Shown: positions 8,661 to 15,154 of the stretch, one piece after another | Layout of the letters: every line of letters starts with the position of its first letter | Position numbering within the stretch: the stretch's first letter is position 1 | DNA from: a virus | Virus record (IMG/VR): IMGVR_UViG_3300042691_014316 | Coordinates: 1-38,154 of that record | Direction: 5' to 3' (one strand) | DNA length: 38,154 nucleotides | Made by a program: the position numbers and the translations under genes | The notes under the pieces: model-generated | Seen by the model: only the letters and a program-made list of their open reading frames with translations | Database searches by the model: none | Told to the model about the DNA's origin: nothing

Positions 8661-9050
8661 ATGAAACCGTTTGGATATTCATATTTACTGGACATGTATA
8701 AATGTCGTGTAGGCGCGGCAGATGATTTAGAATTGCATTATAGATTTTTAGAGAAAATCGTTGATGAAATCGGTATGACAAGAATGAGTCAGCCAACAGT
8801 CATCCATGCACCAACAAATAATGGTATTGAGTTGTATCCAGAAAAGGCAGGAGTTAGTGGTTGGATACCACTGATTGAGTCTGGAATTCAGATCCATTCC
8901 CTTGAACCAACTAGATTTATTACTCTAGATGTATATTCTTGCAATAAATTTGATATAAATATAGTAAAGAATTTTGCAAAGAAATACTTTGAGTTCGAAC
9001 ATTGCTCAGAGCATTATATCGAACGAGGATTAGGATTCGATAACAAGTAA
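8661..9050 (+). CDS. speD: SpeD-like pyruvoyl-dependent decarboxylase (S-adenosylmethionine decarboxylase family)
   Basis: 129 residues, the size of the bacterial class 1b proenzyme. The protein should cleave itself at E73-S74 to make a pyruvoyl group. S74, H79 and C94 keep the spacing of the Thermotoga enzyme (S63, H68, C83): IESGIQIHSLEP and then DVYSC. The N-terminal GYSYLLDMYKC also fits SpeD. One difference is ESG where SpeD has ESH at the cleavage site. Classical SpeD makes the aminopropyl donor for spermidine; some SpeD homologues, including phage ones, have been shown to decarboxylate arginine or ornithine instead, so the substrate is open. GGAG precedes the start. It is the last gene of the replication/nucleotide block, before two hairpins. 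Confidence 0.85.
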   Translation: MKPFGYSYLLDMYKCRVGAADDLELHYRFLEKIVDEIGMTRMSQPTVIHAPTNNGIELYPEKAGVSGWIPLIESGIQIHSLEPTRFITLDVYSCNKFDINIVKNFAKKYFEFEHCSEHYIERGLGFDNK

Positions 9051-9055
9051 CCCCA

Positions 9056-9111
9056 CCTGAGATAGCATCTCAGGTCCGACAACCCCCTACTAGTGGGGGT
9101 TGTTTCTTTTT
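9056..9111 (+). terminator. Tandem hairpins ending the replication operon
   Basis: First hairpin: CCTGAGAT/ATCTCAGG with an AGC loop (9056-9074). Second: CAACCCCC/GGGGGTTG with a 7-base loop (9080-9102) followed by TTTCTTTTT, a good intrinsic terminator. The T-rich tail leads straight into the late promoter at 9114-9121. Confidence 0.88.
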
Positions 9112-9113
9112 AT

Positions 9114-9121
9114 TATAAATA
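9114..9121 (+). promoter_or_regulatory. T4-type late promoter, leaderless spacing
   Basis: Exact TATAAATA followed by 5 bases (TTTTA) and ATG at 9127. There is no room for a ribosome-binding site, and +1 should fall on or next to the A of ATG. Confidence 0.75.
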
Positions 9122-9126
9122 TTTTA

Positions 9127-9333
9127 ATGGATATTGAAGAAATAAAATCAGGAACAAAAACATCAGAATTTTGGGTAACAATTTCACCAATAATTTTAGC
9201 AATACTTGATAATAGTAAAGAAGATTCAGAAATTAAAAAATATTTTATAATTGCTGGGGCAATTTTAGGTGGTCTTTATATTATAAGCAGAACAGTGATT
9301 AAATGTAAACATAATAATAACACACTCAAATAA
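9127..9333 (+). CDS. Small membrane protein with two hydrophobic segments, 68 aa
   Basis: The protein starts with a charged segment (MDIEEIKSGTKTSE) and has hydrophobic stretches at about residues 14-28 and 38-58, ending in a short basic tail. It could be a small class II-like holin or other inner-membrane protein, but I cannot prove it. A longer frame opening at a TTG (9100) would run through the promoter, so the ATG at 9127 is chosen. It is a single-gene transcript bounded by a late promoter and the terminator at 9334-9363. Confidence 0.72.
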   Translation: MDIEEIKSGTKTSEFWVTISPIILAILDNSKEDSEIKKYFIIAGAILGGLYIISRTVIKCKHNNNTLK

Positions 9334-9363
9334 AATAACCCTCATTTCTGAGGGTTATTTTTT
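9334..9363. terminator. Bidirectional terminator between convergent genes
   Basis: AATAACCCTCA/TGAGGGTTATT stem with a TTTC loop. It is followed by a T-run on the plus strand and preceded by an A-rich stretch that reads as T-run on the minus strand, so it can end both the 68-aa gene and the convergent 143-aa gene. Confidence 0.88.
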
Positions 9364-9793
9364 ATCTTTTCTTTCTCTGTCTGGGACCAGTATAAGATCC
9401 TTTACCTCTTAATTTTTCTAGCGCATCTATTCCACTTTTTACTTGTTCTGGTCTATTTGGAATTCTAACCCCAAGACCTAATCCACTTCTTAAGAATCCT
9501 TCTTCTTCTTTATTCTTTGGTCCAGTTGAAATATTTATTCTTGTTACTCTACTTTGACCACCTGGAACTCTTAATGCTATATCTTCTCCCTGTCTGTGAA
9601 GATCCATTCCCAATTTTCTACCAATTAAATATAATCTTTCTTTTGTATCTTTATCTTTTGCTTTAGAAATTAAAGAATATACTTTCTTATGATGTCTAGA
9701 AAGCATGGCTCTACCTTCTGGTGTGTCTGGATAATCAGCACCTATTTGTGCTTCTGCTAAAAATGATTTATAATATTCTACTAATTCTTTCAT
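9362..9793 (-). CDS. Putative packaged head protein with capsid-targeting-like N-terminus, 143 aa
   Basis: The N-terminus MKELVEYYKSFLAEAQIGA closely resembles T4 internal-protein capsid-targeting sequences (MKTYQEFIAEA-type), which the gp21 protease cuts after (L/I)xE; here the site would be FLAE|A at about residues 12-15. The remainder is highly basic (KAKDKDTKERLY and a GPRQRKKR end), as expected of a protein packed with DNA. The start is the ATG at 9793, with GGGAG upstream, rather than a TTG at 9805. It is the only minus-strand gene in this part of the map and has its own late promoter at 9810-9817. Function after injection is unknown. Confidence 0.78.
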   Translation of the reverse strand: MKELVEYYKSFLAEAQIGADYPDTPEGRAMLSRHHKKVYSLISKAKDKDTKERLYLIGRKLGMDLHRQGEDIALRVPGGQSRVTRINISTGPKNKEEEGFLRSGLGLGVRIPNRPEQVKSGIDALEKLRGKGSYTGPRQRKKR

Positions 9794-9809
9794 AATTTCT
9801 CCCAAAAGT

Positions 9810-9817
9810 TATTTATA
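9810..9817 (-). promoter_or_regulatory. T4-type late promoter (minus), overlapping a plus-strand one
   Basis: TATAAATA on the minus strand, 16 bases before the ATG at 9793, with GGGAGAA as ribosome-binding site. It shares bases 9816-9817 with the plus-strand TATAAATA inside the palindrome ATTTATATAAAT (9811-9822). Confidence 0.7.
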
Positions 9818-9823
9818 TAAATA
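9816..9823 (+). promoter_or_regulatory. T4-type late promoter (plus) for the tail-spike genes
   Basis: TATAAATA on the plus strand, 19 bases before the ATG at 9843, with AAGGAGA as ribosome-binding site between. It forms a divergent late-promoter pair with 9810-9817. Confidence 0.72.
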
Positions 9824-9842
9824 GCAATAGCAAGGAGAAATT

Positions 9843-11618
9843 ATGAAAATAATTATTTTTCTTGTGGCTATTTTGGCGATGGTTCAAAACTTAAGAGCGG
9901 ACTATGACCCAAAAGAGCTTGCCAGACTTCTTAATGCTTGGGGAACAAACAATGCAACCTATGACCTAGACGGAAATGGGTCTGTAGGTCCAGAAGATAT
10001 TGCTATCTTTCTTGGTCAAGATGACTATGCTGAGATCGGTGATGGATTCACAGAAGAAACCGCTCAACCTCCCTCCATCGGCACACCATCCGATTGGGCA
10101 TTCGATGCCAAGGCAATCGCCCGATGGACAACAGTTCCACGCAGCGAGTACACAAGCACATTCTCAGTCGGTGTGGTGGCATTCCATGTAAACGGAATCA
10201 ACCGAGTTGATTTCTCAGTGAACGGGGGAGCATGGAAGTCTGTTTATGAACCAAAGTTAAATCCAGATAATAATGTCGAGGAGTATTTCGTCAAGATCGA
10301 TCCACTCGACCACGCTGATGGAGTCATTGAAATCCGTGCGATTGTCTATCCAAACATAGGCATTCCAAGGGTTCTACAGGGAAATCTGACAAACAACGGA
10401 CCAACCTATCCAAATCAGCAGCAGTATCTTCAGGGGAATCACGGAATGCTTGTGGTTCTCAATGGATACGGCACACTTCCATATTTTGCAGCATACATTT
10501 CCCCAAATGGAAACGACACTACTGGTGACGGTAGCCAAGCGAATCCATTCAATAGCATGGGTCGTGCCCTCAAGCACTTCAAGACAAACTATGGAAAGGC
10601 AGACGGTGGAACGATCTACCTTATGGAAGGTTTGAATCTCATATCTGTCGGTGCATACAACAACCACGGATGTCAGACATTTGAAAGATACTTGACTTTC
10701 CGTCCTGCACCTGGCTTGACAAGAGAGCAAGTCAAACTCAACGGCAACCCTGCGGGTGGATTGAGAGTCAACTTCATCAAGGTGGAGGATGTGACTTTCT
10801 ACACCGATCCTGCAAGACCAAACACCTATTTCAGAAACGGAAACAACACTTCATCGTACTTCTGGGCAAACCGCTGCCATGCGATCTATGAGGCTTACAA
10901 TCCCGATGGAACATGGGCAGATCCAGCATATGGTGGTGGATTTGCACTTGGAAACGGAACAATTGGCTCATTCTCTGCCGTCCATGTCACCAACTGCTCA
11001 TCTTTCAACACCCGTGGAAATGTAAGATCGAATCAAATGGTCATCAACTACCACTGCGTAAGACCTGGAGATACTCCATTTAGCGGAGCTTTCCTCACGA
11101 TCAATGCACAGGCATATGAACCAGTGAGAATAGGTAGTGATCACCTTGACGGGTGGCATTGGTTTGGCACGGAAGGTTCTCCAATTCTCAGGGAGAACCA
11201 CATCATGTACAACATCTTCATGCGTAACTTTTGGGGTCAGGGAATGATGTATGAATACTTCTCGCCTGGAACCGAGCGTTTCGATGATGTTGCACTCGTC
11301 AACATCGACATAGAGCAGAATGTGGCGACATCTGCTGGTGGATGGTGGGAGATGGATACTAACCATCTCCTCATCAAGAATGTCACCCAATCAGATCAGA
11401 CCTTGCGCTTCAAGCGTCCAGATCAGTTCACCGCCAATCCAAGACTTCAACTCAAGAATGTCCTAATAGAGAACTATTGCGGCAGTCTTTCAGATTTTGG
11501 TGATACGCAGCCTGTTGCTGGATCACCAAAATATCTCATAGAACCAAATGTCAAAGTAGTAAACTGGACGAGTCCCTGCCCAGGAGAATGCAGAGACATA
11601 ACATGGCCTTGTAACTAA
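9843..11618 (+). CDS. Exported beta-helix protein with N-terminal dockerin-like module (tail-spike or polysaccharide-acting candidate)
   Basis: 591 residues. Residues 1-19 form a Sec signal peptide (hydrophobic IIIFLVAILAM, cleavage near LRA|DY). Residues 23-58 hold a dockerin-like segment (LARLLNAWG, then DLDGNGSVGPEDI). A beta domain (about 85-180) and an AAYISPNGNDTTGDG start (about 216) lead into an Asn/Gly-rich right-handed beta-helix. It is paralogous to the next gene, in which the dockerin lies at the other end. Base composition differs from the neighbours (about 45-50% G+C in sampled lines against about one third), which suggests recent acquisition. Signal peptides are unusual for tail proteins; it could be secreted or surface-displayed during infection instead. 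No catalytic residues can be named. AAGGAGA sets the start. Confidence 0.82.
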   Translation: MKIIIFLVAILAMVQNLRADYDPKELARLLNAWGTNNATYDLDGNGSVGPEDIAIFLGQDDYAEIGDGFTEETAQPPSIGTPSDWAFDAKAIARWTTVPRSEYTSTFSVGVVAFHVNGINRVDFSVNGGAWKSVYEPKLNPDNNVEEYFVKIDPLDHADGVIEIRAIVYPNIGIPRVLQGNLTNNGPTYPNQQQYLQGNHGMLVVLNGYGTLPYFAAYISPNGNDTTGDGSQANPFNSMGRALKHFKTNYGKADGGTIYLMEGLNLISVGAYNNHGCQTFERYLTFRPAPGLTREQVKLNGNPAGGLRVNFIKVEDVTFYTDPARPNTYFRNGNNTSSYFWANRCHAIYEAYNPDGTWADPAYGGGFALGNGTIGSFSAVHVTNCSSFNTRGNVRSNQMVINYHCVRPGDTPFSGAFLTINAQAYEPVRIGSDHLDGWHWFGTEGSPILRENHIMYNIFMRNFWGQGMMYEYFSPGTERFDDVALVNIDIEQNVATSAGGWWEMDTNHLLIKNVTQSDQTLRFKRPDQFTANPRLQLKNVLIENYCGSLSDFGDTQPVAGSPKYLIEPNVKVVNWTSPCPGECRDITWPCN

Positions 11619-11630
11619 AAGGAAATAAAA

Positions 11631-13508
11631 ATGAAAATTTTATCAGCACTATTTTTATTATTAGTTTCAACTATTTGTTATGGACAGATTCAGTCGGGAA
11701 ATAATCCAAACTTTGTTCCAGAACAACCAGCAGCGGTCGGAGATCCTACAGCATATGGATACCAAAACCGAGTGGTTGCTCGTTGGGTGAGTCCACAATT
11801 CGAAACAATCAACCAACCAACTAGAGTAGGATTGCTCGCATATCATTTTACTGATATTGCTAAAGTTGACTTTCAATTAAACGGTGGACCTGTTTATAGT
11901 GTCTTTGAAAAGACTATACATGAAAACATTAATGGATATTGGGTAGATATTGGTCCACTCCCAGATGCAGAGAAGAATGTTCTTACGGCGGTCATCTATC
12001 CTAATAGTGGAACTCCATTCATTTTAGGAAGAGGAACCATCAAATCTCGTCCGCAATATGCACCATTTGTTGATACTTTGAGAAACGCAACATGGAAGTT
12101 CACAGCAATGGGTGTAGAACCATTACAATTTGCATCAGACTTTAACAATACTTTGTCTAAACCCGTGGTGTATGTTGCAACTTGGGGAAATGACGCAAAT
12201 CCAGGAACAGAAGCATTACCAAAGAAAACTCTTTATAATGCTATGGTGTCCAAATCAATTAATGGAAATCTTGATGGTATCACCATCTATCTCTCCGAAG
12301 GAGATCATGCTTGGGCCGCTCAATACTGGGCAGGATATCATGGAAACAAATATCGCTATGTTACTGTAAAGAATAATCCAAACAATCAAGTTTCTGCTCG
12401 TATTGGGTATATCGGCAATAGTGCAGGATTCAGAACCAACAGAGTGAAACTTGATGGTCTAATCATACAACACGCAAATGGTCCAAATGTTGGTGCTATA
12501 ATGACCACCACCTCATCTCCAATGCAATACTGGGAAGAGGGTCAGGCACTCCGTCTTGTAAACTGCACCATTGACAATTGGACTGCAACCAATAATCAGA
12601 TTACAGGCATGGCGGGTGGTGGATGGGATCATATCGAAGCGTTCGATTGCACTATTTCAAACTTATGGAGTGGATTTGCTACTGTGATGATTCGTTGTGA
12701 TATAGAAAATATAGAAAGCGATCTTACTGGCAAGGGCGCACTCATTGCCACATCAACATTCAAGAACTACGGAAATGTTGGATGCAACAGCGGAATGGAA
12801 AACTGCACAGAGGCACATCCCGATCTGATGCAATGGTTTTCTGGTTTTGAACCAAACTGCGACTACGGAATAACCAACAGCATCCTGTATAAGTACAGAC
12901 CCAAAGATCGCTTTGATCCCATTTGGTCACAGGGTATCTTTGGTCAGGGTGCGGTAGATGTTGTGATTGACGATGTTGTGTTTCAAGGCGGTCGTGTCGG
13001 ATCATACGAACCAAGCACAAGTTGGATGCGTGGTTTGCATATCACTGAGTCCTACAATGTTATAATTCGTAACACCAATATTGGTAGCAACTGGACATCT
13101 GGTATCGGCAAGATGCCCAATTACGGCCCTCACACTGCATTGGTTCAGAACCTTAAGCAAATCAAATGGAACTATACCACACAAGATCCAGTATGGTATG
13201 GAACAACAATTAATGGTAGATGGTTGATGTCTGCACATCAGGCAGAATATGTTTCCGCAGGAAAACCAGACATTTATGATGCTGCTGCTAATGATTATGT
13301 GACAGAAAACGAACCAAGACTTGGGCCTGTCGGAGTACGATATGACTTTGATTGGATAGATCCAGATGTTTATTATAACGCAATAGATTTAGGTAAGATT
13401 CTCTCCAACTGGGGTCTTCTTGGAGTTGGAGCAGAAGGTGATTACAATAAAGATGGTCATGTAAACGCAGAAGATATATCTCATATATTCAGTAAATGGA
13501 ACAAATAA
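11631..13508 (+). CDS. Exported beta-helix protein with C-terminal dockerin-like module
   Basis: 625 residues. Residues 1-19 form a signal peptide (cleavage near CYG|QI). The domain at about 45-140 is paralogous to the previous protein (RVVARW, VGLLAYHF, KVDFQLNGG against AIARW, VGVVAFHV, RVDFSVNGG). A VYVATWGNDANPGTEALP block near 180 opens a beta-helix of the pectate-lyase type. The C-terminal 40 residues are dockerin-like: LGKILSNWG, GDYNKDGHVNAEDI, HIFSKWNK. An AAGGAAAT ribosome-binding site lies in the 12-base gap, so it is co-transcribed with its paralogue. The stop overlaps the next start as TAATG. Likely a second spike or a carbohydrate-binding/degrading enzyme; specificity unknown. 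Confidence 0.82.
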   Translation: MKILSALFLLLVSTICYGQIQSGNNPNFVPEQPAAVGDPTAYGYQNRVVARWVSPQFETINQPTRVGLLAYHFTDIAKVDFQLNGGPVYSVFEKTIHENINGYWVDIGPLPDAEKNVLTAVIYPNSGTPFILGRGTIKSRPQYAPFVDTLRNATWKFTAMGVEPLQFASDFNNTLSKPVVYVATWGNDANPGTEALPKKTLYNAMVSKSINGNLDGITIYLSEGDHAWAAQYWAGYHGNKYRYVTVKNNPNNQVSARIGYIGNSAGFRTNRVKLDGLIIQHANGPNVGAIMTTTSSPMQYWEEGQALRLVNCTIDNWTATNNQITGMAGGGWDHIEAFDCTISNLWSGFATVMIRCDIENIESDLTGKGALIATSTFKNYGNVGCNSGMENCTEAHPDLMQWFSGFEPNCDYGITNSILYKYRPKDRFDPIWSQGIFGQGAVDVVIDDVVFQGGRVGSYEPSTSWMRGLHITESYNVIIRNTNIGSNWTSGIGKMPNYGPHTALVQNLKQIKWNYTTQDPVWYGTTINGRWLMSAHQAEYVSAGKPDIYDAAANDYVTENEPRLGPVGVRYDFDWIDPDVYYNAIDLGKILSNWGLLGVGAEGDYNKDGHVNAEDISHIFSKWNK

Positions 13509-14959
13509 TGGAAAATATAGAAATCGCACAAAAACTTTTTAATGATAAATTTAGAGTATCGTTTGGATTTGATGGAGAAGAAACTGTAGATAGCAATAAA
13601 CCTGGAGAGTTCAGAAGAGCTGTTGGATGGGGTGGGGAAGAATCCACATTCACATGGAAAAGATTTATTACACTGGAAGATAATTACAATCCATATCCAG
13701 GTGAATTGAATCCTTGGTCGTTGAAAAAGTGGTATCAATGGGGAGCAAGAAAGTTTCATTTTCACAATCCATTTGGTAAAGTTGCAAGAGGAAAATCACA
13801 GTTTTTGGTTTATGAAATAGATCAGTTTTTAAACGCAAAAAATGGATTAACCATTAATGGTGAAGTACAAAATACAAAAATGCCTTGGTTAGTAAATGAC
13901 TTCGTGTCTGTAATCAAAGCATTGACTACTGGTCAGCAAGGAACGCTTGATCAGGCTACTTGGGATTCGTGGACGGTAGGAAAGGATGCATGGTTTAATC
14001 CGTCTGAACCAATTGATTTGATCGTCTATGTTGGAAGTCTTGCTGATCCACACATATCGGATTCTGCATATGGTGTTTATATAGACAGATGGGAAGAACA
14101 TTTTAAGAGATCACCATCTGGAGCATTGACTAGATTAAAAAATTCAGTTGCCCCATTAATTGAAGCCAATTGTAGGATCGGATTCGATGCAGCTTGTGTC
14201 GCAGCTGGACCAATTCCAGGAAAGAACATTCCATTTGAGAGACAATGTATCGAATTGCAAAAAGGATGGTGGAGTTTCTGGAAATGGATCAATAATAAGA
14301 TAGGAAAAGATAGAGTTTATATTGAATCGCACCCATTCAAAACAAATGGAGAAGCAAATCCTTATCTCGGATGGAATGTCATTTCTGATGACGATTGGTC
14401 AACATCACTATGTTGTCCAGCAGAACCAAATGGATTGGGTGGTCCACATATGACCAGTGAAATGGGAGATGTTGAATTCATTCGTTCATTGTGGCAGGGA
14501 GCACCAACAAGAACTCCATTTATAAGCAGAACCGATTCAACAGGGGCGGAAATTCAAGAAAGATATTATTTCCTCAAAGATGCTCCAGCAGCTGTCGAGG
14601 TAAAGAGTGAATATAATGAATTTATTGAGAAACGATTATCGTCTCCAAATTGTTGTTCATCTGGTCATAATTATTATTGGTGTGATTTATATGGTGCAAT
14701 AATCGCATATCACTTAATTGAGAAACAGAATATAAGAGGTGAGATTAATCCAGATAAAAATATTACAAGAAATTCTATTTTAGTTCCAAATTCTATATTG
14801 CAAATTCTACCAGAATCTTTTTCTGGAGATGAAAGACACAAACACCAGTTTGGTAATAAATTTAAATCTTCTGTAGATTTTATCAATTATATCAAATTAT
14901 TGTTGGATATGAAACAAAAGTCAAGTTCAGAACTTTATAGTCCTTATATAAATATTTAA
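13508..14959 (+). CDS. Hypothetical protein, 483 aa, possible TIM-barrel enzyme
   Basis: I do not recognise the family. There is no signal peptide, unlike the two genes before it. The pattern of strands ending in charged residues (LIVYVGSLADPH, CRIGFDAAC, DRVYIESHPF) and Trp-rich loops (KGWWSFWKW) suggests an alpha/beta barrel such as a glycoside hydrolase, but no catalytic pair can be assigned. Cysteines are frequent (CCPAEP, SPNCCSSGHNYYWC). The start overlaps the previous stop as TAATG. The last ~60 residues are more AT-rich and basic. The position in the spike operon suggests a tail or adsorption role. Confidence 0.72.
   Translation: MENIEIAQKLFNDKFRVSFGFDGEETVDSNKPGEFRRAVGWGGEESTFTWKRFITLEDNYNPYPGELNPWSLKKWYQWGARKFHFHNPFGKVARGKSQFLVYEIDQFLNAKNGLTINGEVQNTKMPWLVNDFVSVIKALTTGQQGTLDQATWDSWTVGKDAWFNPSEPIDLIVYVGSLADPHISDSAYGVYIDRWEEHFKRSPSGALTRLKNSVAPLIEANCRIGFDAACVAAGPIPGKNIPFERQCIELQKGWWSFWKWINNKIGKDRVYIESHPFKTNGEANPYLGWNVISDDDWSTSLCCPAEPNGLGGPHMTSEMGDVEFIRSLWQGAPTRTPFISRTDSTGAEIQERYYFLKDAPAAVEVKSEYNEFIEKRLSSPNCCSSGHNYYWCDLYGAIIAYHLIEKQNIRGEINPDKNITRNSILVPNSILQILPESFSGDERHKHQFGNKFKSSVDFINYIKLLLDMKQKSSSELYSPYINI
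14947..14954 (+). promoter_or_regulatory. T4-type late promoter for the 44-aa membrane peptide
   Basis: TATAAATA at the very end of the 483-aa gene, 19 bases before the ATG at 14974, with AAGGAGAT as a strong ribosome-binding site. It fits the rule that late promoters with leaders carry a Shine-Dalgarno sequence. Confidence 0.72.
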
Positions 14960-14973
14960 AGAAAGGAGATCAA

Positions 14974-15108
14974 ATGGATCTAACACAAGTTTTTTCTAGC
15001 ACTTTAGGTACAGTTTTTTATTCAGTAGTTGTGTTTGTAGCTGGTGCTCTAATTGGAACTCCATTATGGAATTGGGTAAATGGTAAACTTCCTTGGAATA
15101 AGGATTGA
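14974..15108 (+). CDS. Single-span membrane peptide, 44 aa
   Basis: Short N-terminal helix (MDLTQVFSSTLGT), one hydrophobic span of about 18 residues (residues 14-31, FYSVVVFVAGALIG), then a Trp/Lys tail (WNWVNGKLPWNKD). It has its own late promoter, a strong ribosome-binding site and a terminator right after it, so this is a real single-gene unit despite its size. Possible roles are a lysis accessory peptide or a membrane-acting virion peptide; the sequence does not decide. Confidence 0.8.
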   Translation: MDLTQVFSSTLGTVFYSVVVFVAGALIGTPLWNWVNGKLPWNKD

Positions 15109-15111
15109 TTG

Positions 15112-15140
15112 AAAAATCCCCCGAAAGGGGGATTTTTCTT
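15112..15140 (+). terminator. Strong intrinsic terminator
   Basis: AAAAATCCCCC/GGGGGATTTTT stem of 11 bp with a GAAA tetraloop, followed by CTT. It ends the unit of the 44-aa peptide and is followed at once by the next late promoter element. Confidence 0.93.
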
Positions 15141-15141
15141 A

Positions 15142-15149
15142 AATAAATA
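15142..15149 (+). promoter_or_regulatory. Late promoter variant, leaderless spacing
   Basis: AATAAATA (one change from consensus) followed by CTATT, 5 bases, and ATG at 15155. No ribosome-binding site is possible. The same 5-base spacing appears at five other late promoters. Confidence 0.6.
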
Positions 15150-15154
15150 CTATT

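Noticed and set aside
10374-10730. Antisense frames in the two beta-helix genes (also near 10998-11390 and 12760-13238)
   Set aside because: Low-complexity Cys/Trp-rich translations with no start signals, opposite genes with clear signal peptides and dockerin-like motifs.
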